Source: Mycobacterium heckeshornense
Lineage (GTDB): Bacteria > Actinomycetota > Actinomycetes > Mycobacteriales > Mycobacteriaceae
Length of the DNA: 64,000 bases
Direction: 5' to 3'
Assembly: GCF_016592155.1 (NCBI RefSeq)
Contig: NZ_AP024237.1
Coordinates: 3,658,001 to 3,722,000, forward strand
Position numbers and translations under genes: made by a program. Below, piece after piece: positions 16,643 to 25,027 of this stretch (within the stretch, counting starts at the first letter, position 1; each line of letters begins with the position of its first letter). Below the pieces are notes generated by a model. It searched no databases, was not told the origin of the DNA, and saw only the letters and a program-made list of their open reading frames with translations.

Positions 16643-18018
16643 ACACCGAGCGGTTGCTGGCAGACCTGCTTGCGGTCTTGCGGCCGATGCTGGGCGCCGA
16701 CGTGGTGATCGAGAATCTGCGCGTGCTGACCGGCGGCGCCAGTCGAAGCACCTGGGCATTTGACGCCGTGACACCTGATGGCCGCCGGTCGCTGATCCTG
16801 CGCACCGGAGCGCCCGATGACATGCACGCCGGTATGGAACGCGAAGCCCGGGCGCAGGCCGCCGCCGCGGCGGCCGGCGCTCCTGTCCCACATATTTTGG
16901 CTGCTACGGATTCTTCTGCGCCGCTTGGCAATCCATTTCTCATCTGCGACGAGATCAAGGGCGAGACGATTGTGCGACGCATCGATCGGGAGCTGGAGCG
17001 GGCCGGAGGGGCCCCGGTCCGGGCCCGGCTGCTGCGGCAATGCGCCCACGCACTGGCCGCCATCCACCGCGCCGACACGGGTGGTGTGCAGCTCGACCAT
17101 CGAGACCAGCTGACTGAGTGGCGGGCGCGGCTCGACGCGATGGGCGATACCACCGCAACCTTCGAGTGGGCGTTTCGCTGGCTGGGCGCGCGCCGCCCGC
17201 CGCCGTCGCCTGCTCGTCTGGTGCATGGTGACTTCCGGATGGGAAACCTCATCGTCGACGGCTGCGAGCTTGCGGCCGTTCTGGATTGGGAGCTGGTACA
17301 CCTCGGCGAGGTGTACGAGGATCTGGCTTGGTTTTGCATCCGTGCCTGGCGGTTCGGCGCACCGACTAGCCGTGGCGCCGGCGGCCTGGGCAGCATCGAG
17401 AGCTTTCTGTCGGCCTATGAGGAAGCCAGCGGCACTACTGTCGACCGCAAGCGATTCGCCTGGTGGCTGGTATTGGCCACACTGCGCTGGGGCATCATTT
17501 GCCGATACCAGGCGCATCGGCACCTCAGCGGACAGGTCCGCTCGGTGGAGTTGGCAACGATCGGCCGGCGGGTCTGCGAGACCGAGTGGGACCTACTCGG
17601 GTTGCTGGACCCGGCCGGTACCGGCCGTGACACGGCGACAAGCGGATGCGGACAAGCCGACCGGCACCGCACCGCTCTTCATGGCCGTCCCACCGCTGCC
17701 GAGCTGGTCGTCGCAGTGGCCGAGTTTTTGGAAACCGATGTCCGCCAAGCGACCAGCGGGCAGGTCAACTTCCATGCCAGGGTCGCGGCGAACGCGCTGC
17801 GCATGGTCGAACGTGAACTACTCGCTGCCGACGACGGGCAAGCCCGCGCGGCGCTAGCTCGGCTGGGCTTCGACGAGGAAACCGAGCTGGCCGCCGCGAT
17901 TCGCGCCGGTGATCTTGACCAGCAGGCCGCGGATGTGACGTCGTGTCTGCGCACCCTGGTCAGGCATCGGTTAGCCGTAGCCCATCCTGGATATGACGAG
18001 CCCGGCGACAACGGTTAG
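16639..18018 (+). CDS. APH-family phosphotransferase fused to a DUF6285-like domain
   Basis: Residues 1-330 form an aminoglycoside-phosphotransferase-like kinase: LTGGASRSTWAFDA nucleotide loop, catalytic LVHGDFRMGNLIVD (His196, Asp198, Asn203), and the metal-binding AVLDWELVHLGEVYEDLAWF with Asp216. Residues 351-459 form a helical domain (PTAAELVVAVAEFLETD, FHARVAANALRMVERE) recognised as DUF6285-like, often a separate protein beside such kinases. The gene overlaps the acyl-CoA dehydrogenase by 4 bp, so the two products likely act in sequence. An antibiotic-resistance role is unlikely. The last 17 codons lie in the 87-bp repeat duplicated on the far side of the insertion sequence, yet the gene is complete. 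Confidence 0.82.
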   Translation: MNTERLLADLLAVLRPMLGADVVIENLRVLTGGASRSTWAFDAVTPDGRRSLILRTGAPDDMHAGMEREARAQAAAAAAGAPVPHILAATDSSAPLGNPFLICDEIKGETIVRRIDRELERAGGAPVRARLLRQCAHALAAIHRADTGGVQLDHRDQLTEWRARLDAMGDTTATFEWAFRWLGARRPPPSPARLVHGDFRMGNLIVDGCELAAVLDWELVHLGEVYEDLAWFCIRAWRFGAPTSRGAGGLGSIESFLSAYEEASGTTVDRKRFAWWLVLATLRWGIICRYQAHRHLSGQVRSVELATIGRRVCETEWDLLGLLDPAGTGRDTATSGCGQADRHRTALHGRPTAAELVVAVAEFLETDVRQATSGQVNFHARVAANALRMVERELLAADDGQARAALARLGFDEETELAAAIRAGDLDQQAADVTSCLRTLVRHRLAVAHPGYDEPGDNG

Positions 18019-18055
18019 CTGCTATCCCAGATCTTGAGATCAATTACGGCGCAAC
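17969..18055. repeat. 87-bp direct repeat, left copy (target duplication of the IS)
   Basis: This stretch is identical base for base to 19700-19786. It contains the last codons and stop of the APH/DUF6285 gene, and the last codons and stop of the convergent gene at 19771. The two copies flank the insertion sequence exactly. This is what a long target-site duplication produces, as known for IS1549 and other IS1634-family elements. Confidence 0.92.
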
Positions 18056-18057
18056 CC

Positions 18058-18068
18058 GACTTGGGCCA
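18058..18068 (+). repeat. left terminal inverted repeat of the IS
   Basis: GACTTGGGCCA here is the perfect inverted match of 19688-19698. Beyond the 11 bp the inward match becomes imperfect. Confidence 0.8.
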
Positions 18069-18070
18069 AA

Positions 18071-19588
18071 TTAGTGCGCACCGTCGGTGCGGATCTTGGC
18101 GAGTGCTTCGGCGAGGTCGTCGGGTAGGGCGTCGGCGGCGGTGAGGATTTGTCGTCCGGCGCGAATCTGCACGGTGCGGTAGCGGCGTGCGGTGCGGACG
18201 AATTTCTTGATGCTCCAGCCGGTTTGGCGTTCGATCCAGTGCGATACAGCCATGGCGGCGAACACGACGCTGAGGTGCGCCTCGATCGAGTCGCGAGTGC
18301 GGTGGTAGATCGGGCGAGCTTGAAGGTCATGCTTGGACATTCGGAAGGCCTTCTCGATGCGCCACAGCTGGTGGTAGGCGTCGATGACGAACTGCGCGGG
18401 TTGTTCGACCAAGTTGGTGGTGTAGCCCTTCCAGCCGGCCAGCGCACGGGTCTTGGCCTCCAAGGCGCGGTTGACCGATTTGGTCGCACCGCTGAGTTGG
18501 ATGTAGCGGTTGCGCTTGACCGGGGCATGCCCATCCACGGCGCGCTGGGCCTTGGCGATCTGCTCGTCGATGCCGCGCAGGGTGCGCCGGGCCCGGTCAT
18601 GTCGGTACTGGTAGTAGATGACCCGATCCGGGATACCGCGGGCTTTCTCCGCTGAGGTGGCCGGCCACGGCTGGGTTAACACCAACCCGTCCGGGATGAC
18701 CTCGTCCGGGTGCTTAGCGCGCCATTCGGCGATCACGTTGGGCAGCAATGAGATCCGGGTTCCCAGAATGAACGACAACCCCGCGGCCTGCAGGGCGACC
18801 TGGTTGGCTTCAGAGATCATCCCGGCATCAGCGACCACGGTGACCTCGCTCAAGCGGTGGGCGGTCTTGAACGCGTTGATCACCGGCAACATGGTCGCGG
18901 TCTCGGCCTTGTTGCCCTCGAAGGCAGCCACTGTCAGCGGGAACCCAGTCGCATCGGTCAACAAACCCAGGGTGATCTGTGGATCGAGTCGACGTTCCTT
19001 GGAAAACCCGGGCTCGCGAAACCCATCAACGGCATCGGTTTCAAAGTGCAGGGTGCTCACGTCGTAAAGCACCAGGCTGGCCGGACCCAACGCAGCGTGC
19101 GCTGCACATGCAGCCGAAAGTGCCTGCCGGAATTCGGGTTTGGCGAAAATCGGCAGCCGCCGCTTCACCGTCCGATAGGCCGGCGAATCCACCCCGGTCT
19201 CCGAAAGCACCCGCAGCGCATCGACCTTGCTGGTCGGTTCGATGATTCGGGCGCCCACCAGGTCCCGAAACACCTCATCTCCATCGGTGGCGGCATCAAA
19301 GCCCAGCACCCGATAGGCATGACACAACGCCTCCCACAGGTGCTCAGAACAGGAGCCCACGATCTCCAGCGGCCGGCCACCGCCGGCAGCGGCCTGCTCG
19401 AGTCCCAAGTCCAGGCTCTGCTGACCGGCAGCCACGCGCTGAGCCGCAGCCGCCTTGAGCGCCTCCAGCTGGGCCTCACTGTGCGCCGAGCCGAGGTGCT
19501 CAATCTGGCGCGATCCCCGCCGCGAAGACCACACGATCTGCACCGCGGTTGCTCCCGAGGCCGTCTTCACCGTGCGCACATACGCCAC
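18071..19588 (-). CDS. IS1634-family DDE transposase
   Basis: The 505-residue transposase has a DDE triad at Asp176 (SLVLYDVSTLHFET), Asp254 (VTVVADAGMIS) and Glu412 within YHQLWRIEKAFRMSKHDL. That last string is the Y-(2)-R-(3)-E-(6)-K signature of the IS4 superfamily. The long insertion between the second Asp and Glu, and the ITLGLLTDATGFPL segment, are as in IS1634/IS1549 transposases. It catalyses cut-and-paste or related transposition of the element that contains it. Its frame is complete, starts at ATG 19588, and reads opposite to the upstream catabolic operon. Confidence 0.93.
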   Translation of the reverse strand: MAYVRTVKTASGATAVQIVWSSRRGSRQIEHLGSAHSEAQLEALKAAAAQRVAAGQQSLDLGLEQAAAGGGRPLEIVGSCSEHLWEALCHAYRVLGFDAATDGDEVFRDLVGARIIEPTSKVDALRVLSETGVDSPAYRTVKRRLPIFAKPEFRQALSAACAAHAALGPASLVLYDVSTLHFETDAVDGFREPGFSKERRLDPQITLGLLTDATGFPLTVAAFEGNKAETATMLPVINAFKTAHRLSEVTVVADAGMISEANQVALQAAGLSFILGTRISLLPNVIAEWRAKHPDEVIPDGLVLTQPWPATSAEKARGIPDRVIYYQYRHDRARRTLRGIDEQIAKAQRAVDGHAPVKRNRYIQLSGATKSVNRALEAKTRALAGWKGYTTNLVEQPAQFVIDAYHQLWRIEKAFRMSKHDLQARPIYHRTRDSIEAHLSVVFAAMAVSHWIERQTGWSIKKFVRTARRYRTVQIRAGRQILTAADALPDDLAEALAKIRTDGAH

Positions 19589-19687
19589 CAGCGCACACTA
19601 AAGAACTTCAATTAGTGCAGACCTTCCGACCCGCCGCGACCGAAAACCCCAGCTCAGCGACTCGCAACCACCCCGATCCTCCAAAAG

Positions 19688-19698
19688 TGGCCCAAGTC
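19688..19698 (-). repeat. right terminal inverted repeat of the IS
   Basis: TGGCCCAAGTC is the reverse complement of the left end at 18058-18068. The direct repeat begins 1 bp outside it. Confidence 0.8.
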
Positions 19699-19699
19699 A

Positions 19700-19786
19700 G
19701 GTTAGCCGTAGCCCATCCTGGATATGACGAGCCCGGCGACAACGGTTAGCTGCTATCCCAGATCTTGAGATCAATTACGGCGCAAC
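19700..19786. repeat. 87-bp direct repeat, right copy
   Basis: Identical to 17969-18055. This copy supplies the intact C-terminal end of the minus-strand gene at 19771-20463. It also carries an orphan duplicate of the last codons of the APH/DUF6285 gene. Confidence 0.92.
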
Positions 19787-20463
19787 GTGTTAGCGCGGTA
19801 ACACTCGACGAAGTCGCCATAGCCACACGTTTCGGCCAGAGCAAGCTCGCCTTCGCGATCCGCCGCCTCGAGATCTTCCATCCACTGCCGCACCAGGACT
19901 GCCCCGGTCTCACGCGCCGCCGGTGAGGCGTGCGGCACGCCACGCAACCGGCCAAGGCGACGGATGTACTGGTCAGCCAGTGTCAGCCGGTGGACGCCGG
20001 TCACCAGATCGATTGCCTCACCGGCCCATAGCCGCACCATGCGTCGATACGCGCAGATTTCTTCCGCCGGCAATCCGGCGGTACCGAGAACAAACCGAGC
20101 TTTGCCGAGCTCAGCCAACAGCTCGGCGCGCCGTGTCTTCAGATTCTCGCGCGACATCAACAAATCGGCTCCGATGCGGCCCTCAATCACCGGGGCAGGC
20201 GGTTGGCTTGGCAATGGCGGATGTATTGCATGGCCAACGTCGACACGCGCCCAATCGCCGAAACTCTCTGCCCACAAACCAAACTCGCCAATGGCAACGT
20301 TAAGTTCGGCCCGGTGACGGTCGAGGTGTGCGGCGAATTTATTCCGTCCCTTGGCGGCCATCAATTGCGACGCCTGAACGGCGGCCTGGGTGAACGCGCC
20401 GTGGGCGGCGACCAGTGCGCTGATCTGGTCGCGGCCACGCTGCTTGCTGTCGATATCGGTCAC
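19771..20463 (-). CDS. hypothetical protein, translationally coupled to ThiI-like gene
   Basis: The 230-residue soluble protein is not recognised. It is mostly alpha-helical and rich in Ala, Arg and Glu (AAVQASQLMAAKGRNKFAAHLDRHRAEL near residue 27; SRENLKTRRAELLAELGKARFVL near 105), with a short proline-rich linker (PPLPSQPPAPV) near residue 82. There are no cysteine clusters, membrane segments or nucleotide-binding motifs. It begins at GTG 20463, overlapping the TGA of the ThiI-like gene in GTGA, so it is probably made together with that enzyme and may assist it. Its last codons lie in the right copy of the IS target duplication and remain intact. Confidence 0.7.
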   Translation of the reverse strand: MTDIDSKQRGRDQISALVAAHGAFTQAAVQASQLMAAKGRNKFAAHLDRHRAELNVAIGEFGLWAESFGDWARVDVGHAIHPPLPSQPPAPVIEGRIGADLLMSRENLKTRRAELLAELGKARFVLGTAGLPAEEICAYRRMVRLWAGEAIDLVTGVHRLTLADQYIRRLGRLRGVPHASPAARETGAVLVRQWMEDLEAADREGELALAETCGYGDFVECYRANTLRRN

Positions 20464-21770
20464 TGCTGCGTGTGCTGGTCCTTCATGGTTGTCGCTTTCT
20501 GCGGCGCCGCCTCAGCCATCGCCCCGCACGAATCGAGATCGAACTCCCGGATATGGCTCAGCACATTATCGACGAGGCTATCCATCCCGGCACGGGCTTC
20601 AACATCAGCGAGTCGCCCGACCGTCGTGTGCGTGGCCACCCTGGGGGGCTGGAACAGCTGACAGCAGTCCTGGTCCGGCAGGACGGAGATCTCGGCAGTG
20701 CCGATCTGCCGCGCTTGATCGATGATTTCCAGCTTGTCGAAGGCAAGCAGCGGCCGCAGCACCGGCAAGCTGGCGGCTTCCTCGACGACCGCGAGATTGG
20801 CCAGGGTCTGGCTGGACACCTGCCCCAGGCTGTCACCGGTGACCAGGGCCTGCGCGCCGACTCGGCGAGCGAGCGCGTCGGCCACGCGCAGATAGAGTCG
20901 ACGCTGAGCTACGATTTGCGCCTCACCGGCACCGCTGGTGGCCAGCGTGCGCTGGGCGCTTCCCACCGCGGCCACGTATAGCCGTGAACCGGCCTGGAAA
21001 CGGCTCAGCTGACGTGCCAGCGCGTACGCCTTGTACGTCGAGCTGGGGTCCGTGAACGGTGCGCCGGTACAGTGCAGGAAATCGCAACGCAATCCTCGCC
21101 GCATCGCCCGGTAAGCTGCGACCGGCGAGTCGAATCCGCCGGAAAGCAGAACCAATGCATGGCCGCCGGATCCCACCGGCAAGCCGCCTTGGCCGCGATA
21201 TCGCTCCACGCCGAGGAAGATTTCACGCCAGTCAACTTCTACCCAGAGCTCCACGTCGGGATGCTTCAAGTCGACCCGCCATCCCAGCTCACCGCACACC
21301 CGCGCTCCGATGCGCGCCGCAAGTTGCTCCGAGGTCAACCCAAACCGTCTGTCGCGCCTCCTGCAGCGCACTGCAAAAGTCGGCGTGCGCCTTCCGTCGT
21401 CGTGCTCGCGCAGCAGCTGCACGGCGGCGGTCTCTGCTACCGTGTCCGATTTCGCGACCCGCCACCCGGGCTGCACGACGCTGAGACCGATGACGTCACG
21501 CGCCCGTGCAACGATTTCGTCCTGCGACAACGGGGGTGCGGACACCGCCAAAACTCCACTGCGCCGCCGTAATTGCACCTTCGGAGCCGTCTCGCTTCCA
21601 CGGACCAGAGCATGCCGCAGGTTACGCACGAGATGCCGCACAAATAACTGCTGATTGCGCCGCTTGAGCGCCAGCTCGCCATACTTGAGCAGCACGCATG
21701 GCTCAATGCGCAGACGGCCCGGCGACGAAGTTCGGGTGGCCGTAGCCGAATCGGAAGAAGCGGACGTCAT
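20460..21770 (-). CDS. thiI: ThiI-like tRNA 4-thiouridine / thiamine sulfurtransferase without rhodanese domain
   Basis: The protein is about 436 residues from ATG 21770. It has the ThiI opening (CVLLKYGELALKRRNQQLF, residues 25-43), a THUMP domain, and an ATP-pyrophosphatase domain with the PP-loop VLLSGGFDSPVAAY (near 208-220) that adenylates U8 of tRNA. It ends with a DCCQLFQPPRVATHTT block typical of ThiI but lacks the C-terminal rhodanese domain of the E. coli enzyme, so sulfur would come directly from a cysteine desulfurase. The same frame stays open for 137 more codons upstream, but that part shows no domain, has unusual composition and reads through the promoter gap. Confidence 0.8.
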   Translation of the reverse strand: MTSASSDSATATRTSSPGRLRIEPCVLLKYGELALKRRNQQLFVRHLVRNLRHALVRGSETAPKVQLRRRSGVLAVSAPPLSQDEIVARARDVIGLSVVQPGWRVAKSDTVAETAAVQLLREHDDGRRTPTFAVRCRRRDRRFGLTSEQLAARIGARVCGELGWRVDLKHPDVELWVEVDWREIFLGVERYRGQGGLPVGSGGHALVLLSGGFDSPVAAYRAMRRGLRCDFLHCTGAPFTDPSSTYKAYALARQLSRFQAGSRLYVAAVGSAQRTLATSGAGEAQIVAQRRLYLRVADALARRVGAQALVTGDSLGQVSSQTLANLAVVEEAASLPVLRPLLAFDKLEIIDQARQIGTAEISVLPDQDCCQLFQPPRVATHTTVGRLADVEARAGMDSLVDNVLSHIREFDLDSCGAMAEAAPQKATTMKDQHTQQ

Positions 21771-22173
21771 CCCTCCACCGTGCCCGCATCCGGGGCGATC
21801 TCCACAATAGGCAGGTGTGCTCTGGGTGAACCACCAGGCTACCGCGCCGGGTGCCGTCCCGTCGCCTCGGCACCGGGTGTCGCGAACACTGGACTGCGGC
21901 CAGCAGTGCATGGTTGAGCCTTCCGCCCTCAGGTTGCCGAAGCCGCCTGCGGGTACGTCGCACTGCAATACATGGCCATCCGTACCGACTAGCTGACTCG
22001 GCGTCGATCCACGACAGCGAGGTTTACCTGGCAGAGTGTGAGAAGAGCTCAGTGACGTCGTGCTGACAGGACGAGCGCCGCCACACATTTTCGACACCGT
22101 GGGCGCACGCGACGAGCGGCCCAGCATTGCACACTTCTCGTTTGCTGCAACCGATAGCAACGGGGGTGAGTCA
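21771..22173. other. 403-bp divergent intergenic region
   Basis: This lies between the start of the ThiI-like gene (minus) and the DUF4193 gene (plus). An uninterrupted minus-strand frame continues from thiI through it, but without recognisable protein features. No clear palindrome, RNA gene or repeat was found. It presumably holds the two divergent promoters. Confidence 0.4.
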
Positions 22174-22476
22174 ATGGCCATCGACTACGACGCGCTGCGG
22201 CCGTCCGACATTGTCGACGACGATGAGGACTCGCTGCAGGAACTCGCGGCGCGGCGCTCCCCAGCGCAGTCTCTCGAGGTTGATGTCGACGAATCAGAAG
22301 CCGCCGAATCCTTCGAACTGCCCGGGGCCGACCTGTCCGATGAAGAGTTGTCGGTGCGGGTCATCCCCATGCAACGCGACGAATTTACCTGCTCGAGTTG
22401 TTTTCTGGTCCAGCACCGCAGCCGCCTGGCCAGTCACCGCGACGGGGTGATGATTTGCCGCGACTGCGCCGGCTAG
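22174..22476 (+). CDS. DUF4193 small zinc-finger-like protein (Rv2699c paralogue)
   Basis: The 100-residue protein matches the actinobacterial DUF4193 family. It has an acidic N-terminal half (DDDEDSLQELAARRSPAQS, VDVDESEAAESFELPGADLS) and a C-terminal CSSC...CRDC pair that looks like a zinc ribbon (EFTCSSCFLVQHRSRLASH). The family, represented by Rv2699c in M. tuberculosis, has no established function; related zinc-ribbon proteins bind RNA polymerase or nucleic acid. ATG 22174 gives the family N-terminus MAIDYDALR. Its place away from the Rv2699c neighbourhood suggests a second copy, but the rest of the genome is not visible. Confidence 0.85.
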   Translation: MAIDYDALRPSDIVDDDEDSLQELAARRSPAQSLEVDVDESEAAESFELPGADLSDEELSVRVIPMQRDEFTCSSCFLVQHRSRLASHRDGVMICRDCAG

Positions 22477-23172
22477 CCCGGGTATCGGCTTGACTGGAGC
22501 GTCGATTGTTCGACCACGCCGGCGAAGTCGTGATCGCGGCTATCGCAATCTAGGTGAGCCATTGACGGCGTCGACCGCAGCGGCGACTTCGTCGGGGCCC
22601 GCCAGCCGGTACCTGGTTACGCCGCACACAATCCGGGCAGGCCCGGCCACACCCGATACGCCGAGGGGTGGCGCCGCGGGCGCCGGACAGCCGGGCCGGC
22701 GGGTCTGCTCGACGAGTTTGGCGGTGCCCAAGTCGAAGCCGACCATTGCGGCCACGTACCCGCGTGCCACTGCGGGGGAACCCTCCGTCGCCCGTCCTGA
22801 GCGCAGGAGAGCAGCACCAGGGCCGGGCAACTACTTCGCTCAAAGCGAACAAGCCGCGGGGTAACGGATGCCTATAATTTTTTTCACCCTGCACAGTTGG
22901 TTAAGGACCTGGCCGCGGCGGGCGGCCGAAGCGGTAACGGACGATTGATCGAGCACTGCTCGACCGAATCCAGGTGGGCCATCGGGGGTAGGGCTTCCGG
23001 CGGCTACCCGGATACGTGCCGACAGCGTCGACGTGACTCGCCCACCAACTGGCGCCGGGCAGCCACGGTTCACAGTGAGACCATCAGCGACATTCGGAAA
23101 TTGCGCGACGTCGCCGACCGGTTACCCACCGCGTCACCGAACGCTCGCCCGCTTTCCAGCCAACAAAAGGAC
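22477..23172. other. 696-bp region without a supported gene
   Basis: This lies between the DUF4193 gene and the PucR start. Open frames exist on both strands, the longest being the minus strand 22540-22830 (96 codons, including AAMVGFDLGTAKLVEQ and RIVCGVTRYRLAGPDEVAAA). The latter has some protein-like character and could be a remnant of a lost gene, but I do not recognise it. The last part is probably the PucR promoter; AAAAGGAC directly precedes the ATG at 23173. Confidence 0.35.
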
Positions 23173-24888
23173 ATGACTACCGAAGCTCACAGTCGAGTGG
23201 ACACCGTTGAGATCATCGATGCGTCTCACGGTCTGGCTGAGCTGGCCGCGATCAACTTTGACCAGCTCGACGGCGAAGAGATTTTGCAGAAGGCAAACTC
23301 AGCCGTCGCCAGGCTGACACCGTGCCGGGTGGAAGCCGCCTACCGCTGTGTCGACGGGATGCTCATGGGCCCGCCAGGTCAACCGCGCCGGCCCGACCTC
23401 GAAAGCCAGCTGCCCGCATGTGATACCGAGGGCCCGGTGGCGCTAGCCGGGGCGCCATGGGCGCGAGCGTATGCGCTGCGCGGCCAAGACAGCGTCCATG
23501 GTTACCTGGTTGTCAGCGCCGGCGAGCCGCCGATGCGCGCACATTGCTTGTTGCTGACCCTGCTCGCGCAAAAGACGGGCGCGGCGTTGGCCTGCGCTCA
23601 GATCCGGGCGCGCGGTGCCGGATTGGCGCGCAGGCTCGACGAGACACAGGCAAGGCTGCAGGACGCTCAGCGGCGGCTGCGCCAGCGCGCCACCATGCAC
23701 GAAATGTTTGTCGGCGTGTTGGCCTCCGGTGCCGGTGAATCCGGCATCGCGACAGCTTTGCACCAAGTGACCGGCCTTCCGGTGTCTGTCGAAGACCGCT
23801 TCGGCAACCTTCTGGCCTGGGCCGGCCCCGACCAGCCGCAGCCGTACCCCAAACCGGACCGCAATAGCCGCGAACGGCTGCTCAAAACGCTGGCGGTGCG
23901 CAACAACGCCATGCGGGTCAAGGAACGGCTGGCAATTCTGGTGCGTTCACGCGCCGCAGTCCTGGGTGTCGTGTCGCTTATCGACCCGGAGCTGCGCGCG
24001 CAAAATGAACAGGTAGAGGCGCTCGAATACGCCAGCACCATTCTTGCCATGGAGCTGTCCCGGCGGCGAAGCCTCGCCGAAATGGAGCTGGCCCTGCGCC
24101 GCGAATTGCTCGATGACCTCCTGACAGGTACCGACGTAGCGGGCGCCTACGCGCGCGCTGAGGCGCTCGGACACGATCTGCATGGCCCCCACTACGTGGT
24201 GCTGGTGCATTACCCACACGTCACGCAGGCCGTGCTGTCGACGGCGGTGTGCCGGGCAGCCACCGCGCTGCAACTGCGCTATCTGCACGGCCGCCACGAC
24301 GGCATGGTGGTGCTCCTGGTCGACGAGCGCCCGGATCCGCGGGCTCTTCACGAGGCGATCAGCGCTCGCCTGGGTAGCACCGGCGCGGTAATCGGAATCG
24401 GTACCCAGTGCCAGACCCCGGCTGATTTCCCGGAGTCTCTTGCCAAAGCCCGTCGGGCGCTTAACATTCGGCTGCACTCGGCGACGCCGCAAGGCGCATC
24501 TGCTTACGACGAGTTGGGCTTCTACCGGTTGGTGGACGCGGCTCAAAGCGGCGGCGCCGTCGAAGACTATGTTCGCGAATGGCTAGGCGCGCTACTCGAT
24601 TACGACGAAAGGAAGAATTCCGACTTCGTCGCGACGCTCAGCCATTATCTCGAGTGCGGCGGCAACTATGACGAAACGGCGGCCGCCTTGCACATTCACC
24701 GCAGTACGTTGCGCTACCGGCTGGCACGCATCGCTGAGCTGACCGGCTATGACCTGCGCGACGTCGACACCCGCTTCAACCTTCACGCCGCCACCCGGGC
24801 TTGGCGGTTCCTGAAGCCGGCCAACCGAAGCGAGGCGACGGCCTCGGTCACCGGTTGTCCCGGCGGCGGCAGTACTCGAGTTCACTGA
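23173..24888 (+). CDS. PucR-family transcriptional regulator
   Basis: The 571-residue protein has an N-terminal GAF-like sensory region (ILQKANSAVARLTPCRVEAAYRCVDG), a helical linker (ARRLDETQARLQDAQRRLRQRA), a middle GGDEF-like/CdaR-type domain, and the C-terminal PucR helix-turn-helix (NYDETAAALHIHRSTLRYRL, about residues 505-525). PucR/CdaR proteins activate purine, sugar-acid or other catabolic genes in response to small metabolites. ATG 23173 with an AAAAGGAC ribosome-binding site is chosen; the frame is open upstream to 22897 but without domain content. No obvious target operon adjoins it. Confidence 0.82.
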   Translation: MTTEAHSRVDTVEIIDASHGLAELAAINFDQLDGEEILQKANSAVARLTPCRVEAAYRCVDGMLMGPPGQPRRPDLESQLPACDTEGPVALAGAPWARAYALRGQDSVHGYLVVSAGEPPMRAHCLLLTLLAQKTGAALACAQIRARGAGLARRLDETQARLQDAQRRLRQRATMHEMFVGVLASGAGESGIATALHQVTGLPVSVEDRFGNLLAWAGPDQPQPYPKPDRNSRERLLKTLAVRNNAMRVKERLAILVRSRAAVLGVVSLIDPELRAQNEQVEALEYASTILAMELSRRRSLAEMELALRRELLDDLLTGTDVAGAYARAEALGHDLHGPHYVVLVHYPHVTQAVLSTAVCRAATALQLRYLHGRHDGMVVLLVDERPDPRALHEAISARLGSTGAVIGIGTQCQTPADFPESLAKARRALNIRLHSATPQGASAYDELGFYRLVDAAQSGGAVEDYVREWLGALLDYDERKNSDFVATLSHYLECGGNYDETAAALHIHRSTLRYRLARIAELTGYDLRDVDTRFNLHAATRAWRFLKPANRSEATASVTGCPGGGSTRVH

Positions 24889-25027
24889 ATGTTTAGACCC
24901 ACCAGGTCGATTCCGCACGTTATGGTTAGATCGGTGAGGGTGACGTCGGGCCCTTCGGTGCCGTGCACACTTGGCTTTCACCCACCGGGATGTCGAACTT
25001 CTGCGACCCGGCCGCGGGAGGCTTGAA

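Larger units (their letters stand above)
18056..19699 (-). mobile_element. IS1634-family insertion sequence (IS1549-like), about 1.64 kb
   Basis: The 1644-bp element has one transposase gene filling nearly its whole length. The inverted ends are GACTTGGGCCA at 18058-18068 and TGGCCCAAGTC at 19688-19698, with looser similarity inward. It is bounded by 87-bp direct repeats. The size, a transposase of about 505 residues and a very long target duplication all match IS1549 from M. smegmatis, the mycobacterial member of the IS1634 group. The transposase frame is intact, so the copy may be active. Exact end bases are ambiguous by 1-2 nt. Confidence 0.9.

Noticed and set aside
16639..18018. Aminoglycoside-resistance gene
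   Set aside because: The APH fold is present, but the operon, the coupling to an acyl-CoA dehydrogenase and the DUF6285-like tail point to acyl metabolism.
21771..22181. 137-codon N-terminal extension of the ThiI-like gene
   Set aside because: The frame is open but has no domain, is Cys/Pro/Gly-rich as expected for shadow translation of GC-rich DNA, and covers the divergent promoter region. The ThiI family begins near ATG 21770.
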